64,000 bases of DNA. It comes from Morganella psychrotolerans. Lineage in GTDB: Bacteria; Pseudomonadota; Gammaproteobacteria; Enterobacterales; Enterobacteriaceae. The notes below the pieces were generated by a model. The model ran no database searches, had not been told where the DNA came from, and saw only the letters and a list, made by a program, of their open reading frames with translations. A program made the position numbers and the translations under genes. The stretch spans positions 496,001-560,000 of the forward strand of contig NZ_LZEW01000001.1 in the NCBI RefSeq assembly GCF_001676155.1, given 5' to 3'. The first letter of the stretch is position 1. Each line of letters begins with the position of its first letter. Positions 9,178 through 17,576 of the stretch are shown piece by piece.

Positions 9178-9567
9178 TTATTCCATTGGCTTAATATTAA
9201 TCGAATAATCCGGGTCATTAAACTGCCCGTAACTTTTATTAATCACCCGTTGTTGATCCAACTGTTTTATTTCTTTGCTCAGATAGTTAAGGTGATCTTG
9301 CAAATAGGTTTTTGTTACCCGTTCATTCTCAATGATGGCTTGCAGTACTTCAACTAATTCGCCGGTAACCGGCTGTTCTTTTTCAAGCTCATGAGATATG
9401 TGTGTCAGATATTCAACAGCACTGACATAATCAGTTTCACGGGCGATTAATGAATCCCATTCACTGTTTTTTGCCAGGGTAACAAGTTCCTCACTCAGTA
9501 CTAAAACATGGCTATATATATCGTGTAAATTAATGGTTGTTTGAGTACTCACCTGGTTATCTTTCAT
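9178..9567 (-). CDS. fliT: FliT, flagellar chaperone for FliD
   Basis: About 129 residues, helical, with WDSLIARETDYVSAVEYL and a long helix rich in Glu/Gln. FliT keeps the filament cap FliD export-ready and, in enterobacteria, also inhibits FlhDC. Sequence match is weak but size, helix pattern and location after fliS are diagnostic. The start overlaps the end of fliS; the ATG at 9567 is used, an ATG two codons earlier is possible. Confidence 0.8.
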   Translation of the reverse strand: MKDNQVSTQTTINLHDIYSHVLVLSEELVTLAKNSEWDSLIARETDYVSAVEYLTHISHELEKEQPVTGELVEVLQAIIENERVTKTYLQDHLNYLSKEIKQLDQQRVINKSYGQFNDPDYSINIKPME

Positions 9568-9955
9568 CCACATTTGCCCCGATTTGTTGCCATGTTTCTG
9601 CGAGATCGGAAAGCAGTTGATAGACCTCTTTTATATAGGTCACGTTATTTTCGATATTAGCGTTAAGTAACCGCATAATCATATAGTCATACAGTGAAGC
9701 CAGATTATGCGCTAATTCACCTCCCGCCTCATAATCCAGCGCCTGTTTTAAGCCATTATCGATAATATTAATGGCTTTAGACAGTTCTTTGCCCTTGGCG
9801 GCAATATCATTTTGCTCCATAAAGATTTCGCTGCGACGAAGGGCGCTGAGCGCCCCGTTAAACAAAATCCGGATCAACTGATATGGCGAGGCATTGGTAA
9901 TTTCACTTTCAAGATTAACTTGTTGGTAAGCCTGATTTGCCTTGCGTTGATACAT
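9557..9955 (-). CDS. fliS: FliS, flagellin export chaperone
   Basis: FliS binds the C-terminal helix of flagellin in the cytoplasm and stops premature polymerisation. Family landmarks: MYQRKANQAYQQVNLES, SPYQLIRILFNGALSAL and LYDYMIMRLLNANIENN. The length of 132 residues is typical. It begins four bases after the fliD stop and overlaps fliT, forming a fliDST operon driven from the sigma-28 promoter at 11461-11487. Confidence 0.95.
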   Translation of the reverse strand: MYQRKANQAYQQVNLESEITNASPYQLIRILFNGALSALRRSEIFMEQNDIAAKGKELSKAINIIDNGLKQALDYEAGGELAHNLASLYDYMIMRLLNANIENNVTYIKEVYQLLSDLAETWQQIGANVDER

Positions 9956-9959
9956 ATTT

Positions 9960-11427
9960 TTAACCTAACATTTTGCCGAGTGCCTGGGTGGTACCACTAA
10001 GGGTATTCATCATTTTATCCAGATTCTGAAACTGACGGCGGTATAAATCCATCGAGTTTTCAATCTGTTTGGTGGTTTGCTCGATACGTTTATCGATGCC
10101 TTTTTTCTTTTTCTCCAGACCATCAGTCGCGTTATGAATAGTGCCTTCACGACTGTCTAATGTCTTTTTCAGGTAATTAAAGTTTTCAGTCGCAAAACCG
10201 GTTTTCTCTCCGTCACCGGCGAAAAATTCTTTTACGCTGGACGAATTTTCGCCAAGTGCCTTGTCTAATTTTTTAGTATCAATTTCCAGTGTTCCGTCAA
10301 GCTTCTGCTTAATACCGAGTTTATTCATGGTGTCTACTTCACCACTGCCGTTCGGAGTACGGATCTGGCCGCGCATCGTATTTTGAATACCACGCAAAGT
10401 AGAGTCGCCAATCAGCGGACCATTACTTTTATCAGCTGCCTTTCCACTTTCGGTCTGAGTATATTTCGTCAGCTCAGTGCTGAGTTTCTGATACTCGTTA
10501 TAGGCATCCACCCATGCTTTGATCTTGTTCTTTGCCGGTTCAATATCCGTAGAAATAATCAGGTGGTCTTCTTTACCGTTTTCACTCTCTTTTTTCAGAG
10601 TCAGTTTCAGACCCGGAAACTCATCTTTTACGACATTGGTGCTGGTTTCAATATCAAAACCATTGATATTCAGCCGCGCATTATTAGCGGCGACTTTTTG
10701 CTCCATATTACCGCCGGACACCTCGGTTACCTTAATTTTGGGTCCGGTCGGCTTGGCAGGGTCTACTGGCTCTTCTTTAACCCCTGAAGTGCAGTCCAGC
10801 ACATTAGCAAGTTTAGTATCACCAGTGACATTTACACTGATACGGGAATCTATCCCTTCGGTTTTTGAGGTTAAAACCAGATGATATTCATTGTTACTGT
10901 CTTTAACAACAGAGGCAGAAACCCCTTTATCCTTTTTATTGATAGCATCGGCAATTTCAATTAATGAGGTATGTTCTTTATCCAGTGTCACTTCAAAGAC
11001 TTTCTTCGGATCAGTACCATCACCCTGGGTAATTTTAATTGTACGTGTATCTGCGGAGGTGTCCCCGAGGTCTGCTTTATTATCTGCCTGACCTTTGGTT
11101 GCAATAGTCTGTGCTTTGGCTAATTTATCCACCCGCACATCATATACACCCGGAACGGCTTTACCGTCGGTTGAGACATCAAAGCTTTTGTATTCACCAC
11201 TGACTTTGGTGGTACTGATATCGTCGTATTTTTTTCAGGGCTTCCGCCGCTGATTTTAATTTTTCCAGTGAAGACTGTAACTTACCGAATGCACTGATCT
11301 GAGCATCACACGCTGTTTTCTGAGCGGCTAATGGCTCCAGACGGCGCATTTCTGCGGCTTCTAACATGTCCAGCTGCTTATTGAGATCCATTCCCGCGCC
11401 AACTCCTAACGATGCTATGCCTGCCAT
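9960..11427 (-). CDS. fliD: FliD, filament cap (one-base frameshift)
   Basis: FliD caps the growing filament and folds incoming flagellin. The N-terminus (ASLGVGAGMDLNKQLDML, then LEPLAAQKTACDAQISAFG) is in one frame. The remaining 400 or so residues are in another, ending in IENSMDLYRRQFQNLD and LSGTTQALGKMLG, typical of FliD. The frames meet at a run of seven T at 11229-11235; with six the protein reads through as 488 residues, close to the 468 of E. coli. The central region is variable, as expected for the exposed part. The break is probably a sequence error. Confidence 0.9.
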
Positions 11428-11460
11428 GTGCTTCTCCTGAATTAAAGTGGTTTTACATAG

Positions 11461-11487
11461 TTATCGGTTGGTTGCGGGATAATTTTA
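11461..11487 (-). promoter_or_regulatory. sigma-28 promoter of fliDST
   Basis: Read on the minus strand: TAAAATTA, 11 bases, ACCGATAA. The consensus is TAAAGTTT, 11 bases, GCCGATAA, so the -10 matches at 7 of 8 positions and the spacing is exact. It sits 34 bases before the fliD start. Confidence 0.8.
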
Positions 11488-11768
11488 GCGTTGACAACAA
11501 AAAATGATGGGTGGAGTTGCGCAGATAAAGCCGGTTTATTGTCTCTATTAAGCAGGTACCGGCAAATTGCCACCTCACAGCAAGGTCAGAGCGTATAAAG
11601 AAGAAATGATAAATTCCACTATTTTCCGGCTATAAATATCGATAATTAACAATATGGCGACTTTTTGTCTGTAAATAAAATGAATTATTACCCGTTAACA
11701 GTATTACCCCGCCACGGCGGAATAAAAATAATTCAGATTATTTCATTCAAAAAATAGGAAATATCATC
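11488..11768 (+). promoter_or_regulatory. fliC1 leader with candidate sigma-28 promoter
   Basis: TAAATAAA at 11672-11679, 11 bases, then CCCGTTAA at 11691-11698 is a moderate sigma-28 match (TAAA core and 6 of 8 in the -10) with exact spacing. Just after it is the palindrome CCGCC-AC-GGCGG at 11709-11720. The following leader is nearly the same as that of the second flagellin gene. Confidence 0.55.
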
Positions 11769-12911
11769 ATGGCACAAGTTATTAATACTAACGTCCTGTC
11801 TCTGGTTACCCAGAATAATTTAAATCGTTCGCAAGGTATGCTGGGTACAGCAATTGAGCGTCTTTCTTCCGGTGCCCGTATTAACAGTGCAAAAGATGAT
11901 GCGGCAGGTCAGGCAATTGCCAACCGTTTCACGTCGAATGTACGCGGTCTGACCCAGGCATCACGTAATGCCAGCGATGGTATCTCCATTGCGCAGGTCA
12001 CGGAAGGTGCGGTCAATGAAATAAATGACAATTTACAGCGTATCCGCGAACTGTCAGTACAGGCGCAGAACGGTACTAACTCCGAAAGTGACATTAACTC
12101 CATTAAAGAAGAAGTCGGTCAGCGCCTGAAAGAAATTGACCGTATCTCAGAGCAAACCCAGTTTAACGGCATCAAGGTATTATCATCAGATACCAAAATG
12201 AGTTTCCAGGTCGGAACAAATGACAGTGAGACTATTGATATCGATCTGAAGAAAGTGGATGGTGCCTCTTTAGGTCTGGATAAACTGGATATTGCGGCCT
12301 CTAAATTTGGTGCGTCGTTGTCAGCAGGTGATTTTGTTGCGGACATTAAAGGTACAGGTACGGCTACTGACGCAGAAGTGCTGAAGGCTGCAGAGGACGG
12401 ACTCAAGGGCATTAAGTTAGGTGCTAACGTTGTCACAAATGCCAAGGTTTCTTACCAAATTAAAGCTGATGGCACTGTGGATAAAGGAAGCGTCCACATC
12501 AGGGGTAAAGTTAATGGTAAGGATGTGACATTGAAAGCGGATGTCAAGGTGACGCCGGGAGCAGCTGCGGTTCCGGGGAAACTTGAATTTGAGAATGTGG
12601 CAGAATTAGATGCGACAGAACTGAAAGCCCTGGATGATAAAGATGCGCTGGGTACCTTAGATAAAGCACTGTCCAAAGTAGATTCTCAGCGCAGCCAGCT
12701 TGGTGCGTTCCAGAACCGTATGCAGTCCACCATCAATAACCTGAACAACTCGGTTAATAACCTGAGCGCGGCACGCAGCCGTATTCAGGATGCGGATTTC
12801 GCCACTGAAGTATCAAATATGAGCCGTGGTCAGATTCTGCAGCAGGCGGGTACCTCTGTGCTGGCACAGGCAAACCAGGTGCCGCAGTCAGTCCTGAGCT
12901 TACTGCGTTAA
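11769..12911 (+). CDS. fliC: flagellin, copy 1
   Basis: Filament subunit of 380 residues. Conserved ends form the D0/D1 coiled-coil core: [20 protein letters not shown] at the start, and [20 protein letters not shown] then PQSVLSLLR at the end. About residues 198-270 are the variable, surface-exposed part. The protein is identical to copy 2 outside that part. Codon use is more mixed than in copy 3, which suggests lower expression. It is followed by its own terminator. Confidence 0.96.
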   Translation: MAQVINTNVLSLVTQNNLNRSQGMLGTAIERLSSGARINSAKDDAAGQAIANRFTSNVRGLTQASRNASDGISIAQVTEGAVNEINDNLQRIRELSVQAQNGTNSESDINSIKEEVGQRLKEIDRISEQTQFNGIKVLSSDTKMSFQVGTNDSETIDIDLKKVDGASLGLDKLDIAASKFGASLSAGDFVADIKGTGTATDAEVLKAAEDGLKGIKLGANVVTNAKVSYQIKADGTVDKGSVHIRGKVNGKDVTLKADVKVTPGAAAVPGKLEFENVAELDATELKALDDKDALGTLDKALSKVDSQRSQLGAFQNRMQSTINNLNNSVNNLSAARSRIQDADFATEVSNMSRGQILQQAGTSVLAQANQVPQSVLSLLR

Positions 12912-12963
12912 TCGGTAAAAGATAAATTATTCCGATAAATTAATCCCTCTGTCTTAATACCCG

Positions 12964-12991
12964 GCCGGAACCTTTGTTCCGGCTTTTTTTT
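12964..12991 (+). terminator. terminator after flagellin copy 1
   Basis: GCCGGAAC, loop CTTT, GTTCCGGC, then eight T. This is a textbook intrinsic terminator, which makes copy 1 monocistronic. Confidence 0.92.
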
Positions 12992-13159
12992 ATTTTTAAG
13001 ATTAAATTTCCCGTGTCAGTGATTCCGTCGTATTAAGATAAAAAAAACGACCTTTATCGTGTTATAAATCAACTATTTGTGCCGTTATTAATATTACCCC
13101 GCCAAGGCGGAATAACAATAATTCAGATTATTTCATTCAATAAAATAGGATATATCATC

Positions 13160-14296
13160 ATGGCACAAGTTATTAATACTAACGTCCTGTCTCTGGTTAC
13201 CCAGAATAATTTAAACCGCTCACAAGGTATGCTGGGTACAGCAATTGAGCGTCTTTCTTCCGGTGCCCGTATTAACAGTGCAAAAGATGATGCGGCAGGT
13301 CAGGCGATTGCCAACCGTTTTACATCGAATGTACGCGGTCTGACCCAGGCATCCCGTAACGCCAGCGACGGTATTTCTATTGCGCAGGTGACGGAAGGTG
13401 CGGTCAACGAAATTAATGACAATTTACAGCGTATCCGCGAACTGTCAGTCCAGGCACAGAACGGGACTAACTCAGAGAGTGATATTAACTCTATTAAAGA
13501 AGAAGTCGGTCAGCGTCTGAAAGAAATCGACCGTATTTCAGAGCAAACCCAGTTTAACGGCATCAAAGTATTATCATCAGATACCAAAATGAGTTTCCAG
13601 GTCGGAACGAATGACAGTGAGACTATTGATATCGACCTGAAAAAAGTGGACGGTGCGTCTTTAGGTCTGGATAAACTGGATATTGCAGCATCTAAATTTG
13701 GTGCGTCGTTGTCAGCAGGTGATTTTGTTGCAGACATCAAAGGTACAGGCACTGACGCAGAAGCGCTGAAGGCCGCAGAGGACGGATTTAAGGGTATACA
13801 GTTAGCCAATAAAAATGTCACAAATGCTAAAGTTTCTTACCAAATTAAAGCTGATGGCACCGTGGATAAAGCAAACGTCTACATCAGGGGTAAAGTTGAT
13901 GGTAAGGATGTGGTACTGAAAGCCGGCGTTACGGCGACTGCCGCAGCAGGTACGACCGCCGGAAAACTGGAATTTACCGGTGTGGCAGAATTAGATGCGA
14001 CAGAACTGAAAGCCCTGGATGATAAAGATGCGCTGGGTACCTTAGATAAAGCACTGTCCAAAGTAGATTCCCAGCGCAGCCAGCTCGGTGCGTTCCAGAA
14101 CCGTATGCAGTCCACCATCAATAACCTGAACAACTCAGTGAACAACCTGAGCGCGGCACGCAGCCGTATTCAGGATGCGGATTTCGCCACCGAGGTGTCA
14201 AATATGAGCCGTGGTCAGATTCTGCAGCAGGCGGGTACCTCTGTACTGGCACAGGCAAACCAGGTGCCTCAGTCAGTACTGAGCTTACTGCGTTAA
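13160..14296 (+). CDS. fliC: flagellin, copy 2
   Basis: A 378-residue flagellin. The first 195 or so residues and the last 110 or so are the same as copy 1; the central block differs (for example ANKNVTNAKVSYQ against GANVVTNAKVSYQ, and AGVTATAAAGTTAGK against ADVKVTPGAAAVPGK). The ATG at 13160 follows AGGA and fits the family. Upstream, GCCGTTAT at 13081-13088 resembles a sigma-28 -10, but no TAAA core sits at the right distance, so this copy may be poorly transcribed, like the silent flagellin of Proteus. Confidence 0.95.
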   Translation: MAQVINTNVLSLVTQNNLNRSQGMLGTAIERLSSGARINSAKDDAAGQAIANRFTSNVRGLTQASRNASDGISIAQVTEGAVNEINDNLQRIRELSVQAQNGTNSESDINSIKEEVGQRLKEIDRISEQTQFNGIKVLSSDTKMSFQVGTNDSETIDIDLKKVDGASLGLDKLDIAASKFGASLSAGDFVADIKGTGTDAEALKAAEDGFKGIQLANKNVTNAKVSYQIKADGTVDKANVYIRGKVDGKDVVLKAGVTATAAAGTTAGKLEFTGVAELDATELKALDDKDALGTLDKALSKVDSQRSQLGAFQNRMQSTINNLNNSVNNLSAARSRIQDADFATEVSNMSRGQILQQAGTSVLAQANQVPQSVLSLLR

Positions 14297-14353
14297 TCCG
14301 TTAGCGGACAAATTATACAAATAAATCAAAGCATTCCTCTGTTTTAATGTTTC

Positions 14354-14381
14354 GCCGGAACCTCTGTTCCGGCTTTTTTTT
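14354..14381 (+). terminator. terminator after flagellin copy 2
   Basis: GCCGGAAC, loop CTCT, GTTCCGGC, then a T run. It is nearly the same as the terminator behind copy 1, showing that the duplication included the 3' flank. Confidence 0.92.
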
Positions 14382-14436
14382 ATGCCTGCTGATAAATTTT
14401 CCCCGACGATTTTCTAAAAATATTTACTAAAAAAAC

Positions 14437-14463
14437 TAAAGTGACCTGTCCGGGTGCCGATAG
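14437..14463 (+). promoter_or_regulatory. strong sigma-28 promoter of flagellin copy 3
   Basis: TAAAGTGA, 11 bases, GCCGATAG. The -35 matches six of eight and the -10 seven of eight consensus positions, with exact spacing. It lies 75 bases ahead of the copy 3 start and is the best flagellar promoter in the window. Confidence 0.88.
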
Positions 14464-14538
14464 TGTTATTACTGGCGAAAATCAGAAACCCAAACAGATA
14501 AACGCTGTTTATTATTTTCAATAACAAGGACATATATC

Positions 14539-15687
14539 ATGGCACAGGTTATCAACACTAACGTTCTTTCTCTGACTACTCAGAACAACTTAAACCGTTC
14601 ACAGGGCGTACTGGGTTCTGCAATCGAGCGTCTGTCTTCAGGTTCACGCATCAACAGTGCAAAAGACGATGCAGCAGGCCAGGCAATTGCCAACCGCTTC
14701 ACTTCAAACGTTAAAGGTCTGACTCAGGCTGCACGTAATGCTAACGACGGTATCTCTATCGCACAGACCGCTGAAGGCGCTGTTAACGAAATCAACGACA
14801 ACTTACAGCGTGTTCGTGAGCTGACTGTTCAGGCGCAAAACGGGACTAACTCCAAGAGCGACATCGAGTCAATCAATAAAGAAGTTAAAGCCCGTATGGA
14901 CGAAATCAACCGTATCTCTGAACAAACTCAGTTCAATGGCGTGAAAGTACTGAGCAAAGATACTTCAATGAAAGTTCAGGTGGGTACTAACGATTCAGAA
15001 ACTATCGATATCAACCTGAAAAAAATCGACAGCGAAGTATTAGGTCTGACCGGTTTTGATGCAAGCAGCGTTAAATTCGGTAAAACTCTGTCAGCAGATG
15101 ATTTTGCTGCTGATCTGAAAGGTACTGCTAAAGACGACACTGCCGGTAAAGCTGTTGCTCAGACCGCTCTTGATGGTCTGAAGTTCGGTGGTAAAGACAT
15201 TGAAGGTGCTAAAGTTTCTTACCAGATCAAAGCTGATGGTACAGAAGATAAAGGCAATGTCTTCATTCAGGGTAAAGTAGATGGTAAAGATGTTACGCTG
15301 AAAGCAAGCGTGACAGCAACTGCTGCCAGCGGTGTTGATGGTGCAACTGCTGCGACATTAGTTTTTGGTGCTCCTGCTGCGTTAAGCGCCACTGAACAAG
15401 AAGCACTTGATGCTAAAGGTCCTCTGGGTACTTTAGACAAAGCACTGGCAACAGTTGACAGCCTGCGTTCAGACCTGGGTGCTATCCAGAACCGTATGCA
15501 GTCTACCATCAACAACCTGAACAACTCTGTTAACAACCTGAGCGCTGCACGCAGCCGTATCGAAGATGCAGACTTCGCAGTTGAAGTGTCTAACATGAGC
15601 CGTGGTCAGATCCTGCAACAAGCAGGTACTGCTGTGTTAGCACAGGCAAACCAGATCCCTAACGGCGTTCTGAGCCTGTTACGTTAA
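14539..15687 (+). CDS. fliC: flagellin, copy 3 (likely the main filament protein)
   Basis: A 382-residue flagellin that differs from copies 1 and 2 along its length while keeping the D0/D1 ends ([49 protein letters not shown]). Codons are strongly biased to GGT, CGT, GCT, AAC and CTG, as in highly expressed genes. Together with the good sigma-28 promoter this points to the major subunit. It is followed by an intrinsic terminator, then fliA. Confidence 0.96.
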   Translation: MAQVINTNVLSLTTQNNLNRSQGVLGSAIERLSSGSRINSAKDDAAGQAIANRFTSNVKGLTQAARNANDGISIAQTAEGAVNEINDNLQRVRELTVQAQNGTNSKSDIESINKEVKARMDEINRISEQTQFNGVKVLSKDTSMKVQVGTNDSETIDINLKKIDSEVLGLTGFDASSVKFGKTLSADDFAADLKGTAKDDTAGKAVAQTALDGLKFGGKDIEGAKVSYQIKADGTEDKGNVFIQGKVDGKDVTLKASVTATAASGVDGATAATLVFGAPAALSATEQEALDAKGPLGTLDKALATVDSLRSDLGAIQNRMQSTINNLNNSVNNLSAARSRIEDADFAVEVSNMSRGQILQQAGTAVLAQANQIPNGVLSLLR

Positions 15688-15723
15688 TATACGTCTATAT
15701 ACGTAATAGCGTTAACATATTTG

Positions 15724-15753
15724 AAAGGTCAGAATATTCTGACCTTTTTTTTA
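15724..15753 (+). terminator. terminator after flagellin copy 3
   Basis: AAAGGTCAGAAT and ATTCTGACCTTT form a 12-base-pair inverted repeat followed by T residues. It is a clear intrinsic terminator. Confidence 0.92.
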
Positions 15754-16022
15754 TGGCTGTTACCCATAACAGAACAAATAATGCTCTAATTATTTGTTTT
15801 TTTTATTCTATCAATGAACATATATTTTTCTTTTTATCATATAAAATAACCGTGATTTTGAAAAAAAAGATGCTAAATATGAAAGAGAGTATTGCTATTT
15901 GTTAATGAGGTGATTTAGGATAAGGCAAATAAGGCGTGATTTACCTCACTACTCACCGGATTGAATTCTTTTTCGGGCACGATAATAAAAGCCTTTCATG
16001 AAACTCGAAGGGTTTTCAGGTT
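15754..16022 (+). other. fliA upstream region
   Basis: A 269-base AT-rich spacer before fliA. CACGATAA at about 15980 resembles a sigma-28 -10, but the -35 element is poor. In enterobacteria fliA has both FlhDC-dependent and sigma-28 promoters; only the position supports that here. Confidence 0.4.
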
Positions 16023-16745
16023 GTGAGTGATTTGTATACCGCCGAAGGTGTTATCAACAAAAATAGCCTGTGGGAACGTTATTATCCCCTTATCCGGCAC
16101 GAAGCCCTGAAATTGCAGGTAAGATTACCGGCAAGCGTTGATATTGACGACTTAATTCAGGCCGGGGGTATCGGCTTACTGCATGCGGTTGAACGGTTTG
16201 ACGCCATGCAGGGCGCGACATTTGCGACCTACGCGGTACAACGGGTTCGTGGTGCAATGCTGGATGAATTGCGGGGAAGAGATTGGGCACCCCGCAGTGT
16301 GCGCCGTCAGGCGCGGGAAATAACGAAAGCGGTGCGTGCATTAGAGCAGTCATTAGGGCGCACTGCCACCGAACAGGAGATTGCTGACTCATTAGAGATG
16401 GATATAGCGGAATATCGTCAGGTGTTAACTGACACTAATAACAGCCAGCTATTTTCCTATGATGAGTGGCACGAGATCCACGGCGAGAGTTGCGAACCCG
16501 TCCGTGATGATGAAGACGGGGGAAACCCGCTCGGTTTGTTGGTAGACGAAAGTTTGCGTCACCAGGTGGTTGAGGCGATAAAACAACTACCTGAACGTGA
16601 AAAACTGGTTTTGACTCTTTACTATCAGGAAGAGCTGAACCTTAAGGAGATAGGCGCAGTGCTGGACGTAGGGGAATCCCGCGTCAGCCAGTTACACAGC
16701 CAGGCAATAAAAAGGCTGCGGGCCCGCTTAAAATCCATGAAGTAA
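16023..16745 (+). CDS. fliA: FliA, flagellar sigma-28
   Basis: Sigma factor of 240 residues that directs late flagellar genes. Region 2 is clear (DIDDLIQAGGIGLLHAVERF, FATYAVQRVRGAMLDELRG), region 3 follows (ATEQEIADSLEMDIAEYRQ), and region 4 holds the -35 helix-turn-helix (NLKEIGAVLDVGESRVSQLH). It starts with GTG. The DNA sites at 11461-11487 and 14437-14463 fit its known specificity. fliZ follows 57 bases later, as in E. coli. Confidence 0.97.
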   Translation: MSDLYTAEGVINKNSLWERYYPLIRHEALKLQVRLPASVDIDDLIQAGGIGLLHAVERFDAMQGATFATYAVQRVRGAMLDELRGRDWAPRSVRRQAREITKAVRALEQSLGRTATEQEIADSLEMDIAEYRQVLTDTNNSQLFSYDEWHEIHGESCEPVRDDEDGGNPLGLLVDESLRHQVVEAIKQLPEREKLVLTLYYQEELNLKEIGAVLDVGESRVSQLHSQAIKRLRARLKSMK

Positions 16746-16802
16746 CTTTGACTTTATCTTTGATTTATTTTATTAGACTAGACTACACAAGGCGCCAGAA
16801 TT

Positions 16803-17318
16803 ATGTCTGTTTCAAAACAAAAGAAACGGCCTGTAAGCCGTTATATTAAAGATTTTAAACATAGCCAGACCCACTGCAGTCACTGCCAGAAAACCCTCGA
16901 CCGCATTTCACTGGTCTTTAATGGTCAATTGATCAATAAAGAAGCCATTTCTGAAATGACGGATATGATCGATGATACTATCTGGATGGGATTACAGGAC
17001 AAATTTGTGGCACTGTGCCGTTTTTGCAGCGAAATTTACTGCAACAGTGCGACAGATTACTTCGATATTATGGCATTTAAACAGTATCTGTTTGAAGAGA
17101 CTGAAATGAGCCACAGCACCGTACGCGAATATGTTGTCCGCTTACGCCGCCTCGACGAACTGCTTTCCTCGAAAGCGTTCCCGACCACCACTGCATTTTC
17201 AACTGAAATTATTCAGGCACAGCTGAGTGAAGATTTATCTGACTCCGCACTGAGTAACTACAATATTGCACTGCGCAAGTACGAACAGTATCTGCACTGG
17301 CAGGGCAAAGGGCACTGA
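16803..17318 (+). CDS. fliZ: FliZ, flagellar regulator
   Basis: A 171-residue protein with a phage-integrase-like core-binding domain. Landmarks are RPVSRYIKDFKHSQTHC, LVFNGQLINKEAI, and STVREYVVRLRRLDELL near residues 100-120. In E. coli and Salmonella FliZ antagonises RpoS-dependent genes and helps FlhDC, favouring motility. It contains five or more Cys, including CSHC near the N-terminus. It is cotranscribed with fliA. Confidence 0.9.
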   Translation: MSVSKQKKRPVSRYIKDFKHSQTHCSHCQKTLDRISLVFNGQLINKEAISEMTDMIDDTIWMGLQDKFVALCRFCSEIYCNSATDYFDIMAFKQYLFEETEMSHSTVREYVVRLRRLDELLSSKAFPTTTAFSTEIIQAQLSEDLSDSALSNYNIALRKYEQYLHWQGKGH

Positions 17319-17359
17319 GTTACAGAGCCTGACTTTTTTTTATCTTTAACAGATAGAAC

Positions 17360-17386
17360 AAAGGGGACATTCGTTCCCTTTTTCCG
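17360..17386 (+). terminator. terminator after fliAZ
   Basis: AAAGGGGAC, loop ATTC, GTTCCCTTT, then T residues, with one G-T pair in the stem. It lies about 40 bases after the fliZ stop. Confidence 0.75.
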
Positions 17387-17390
17387 TTTT

Positions 17391-17546
17391 TATACCCTTA
17401 TTCATTCAAGCTGCAGGTGCGTTGGCTTCGCTCAGCCAGTCGGGTCACATACTCATGTATGCTCCCCGGCGGTCTGAGTTTGCCGCCTTCCTGCATCCTG
17501 AATGACGTTGGGTATACATGCATCCCGAATTATTCAGAGTGTATAT
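17391..17546. repeat. palindromic intergenic repeat, copy A
   Basis: The element runs from TATACCCTTATTCATTC to GAATGACGTTGGGTATA (17391-17516), with a central palindrome CATAC-TCAT-GTATG. A second end-type, CCCGAATTATTCAGAGTG, follows at 17524-17541. Related copies are at 23604, 30670, 49471 and 52413. It resembles the palindromic repeats common in Yersinia, Serratia and Proteus relatives. Confidence 0.85.
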
Positions 17547-17576
17547 TTTTATTTTAAATCAATTGGTTATTGTTGG

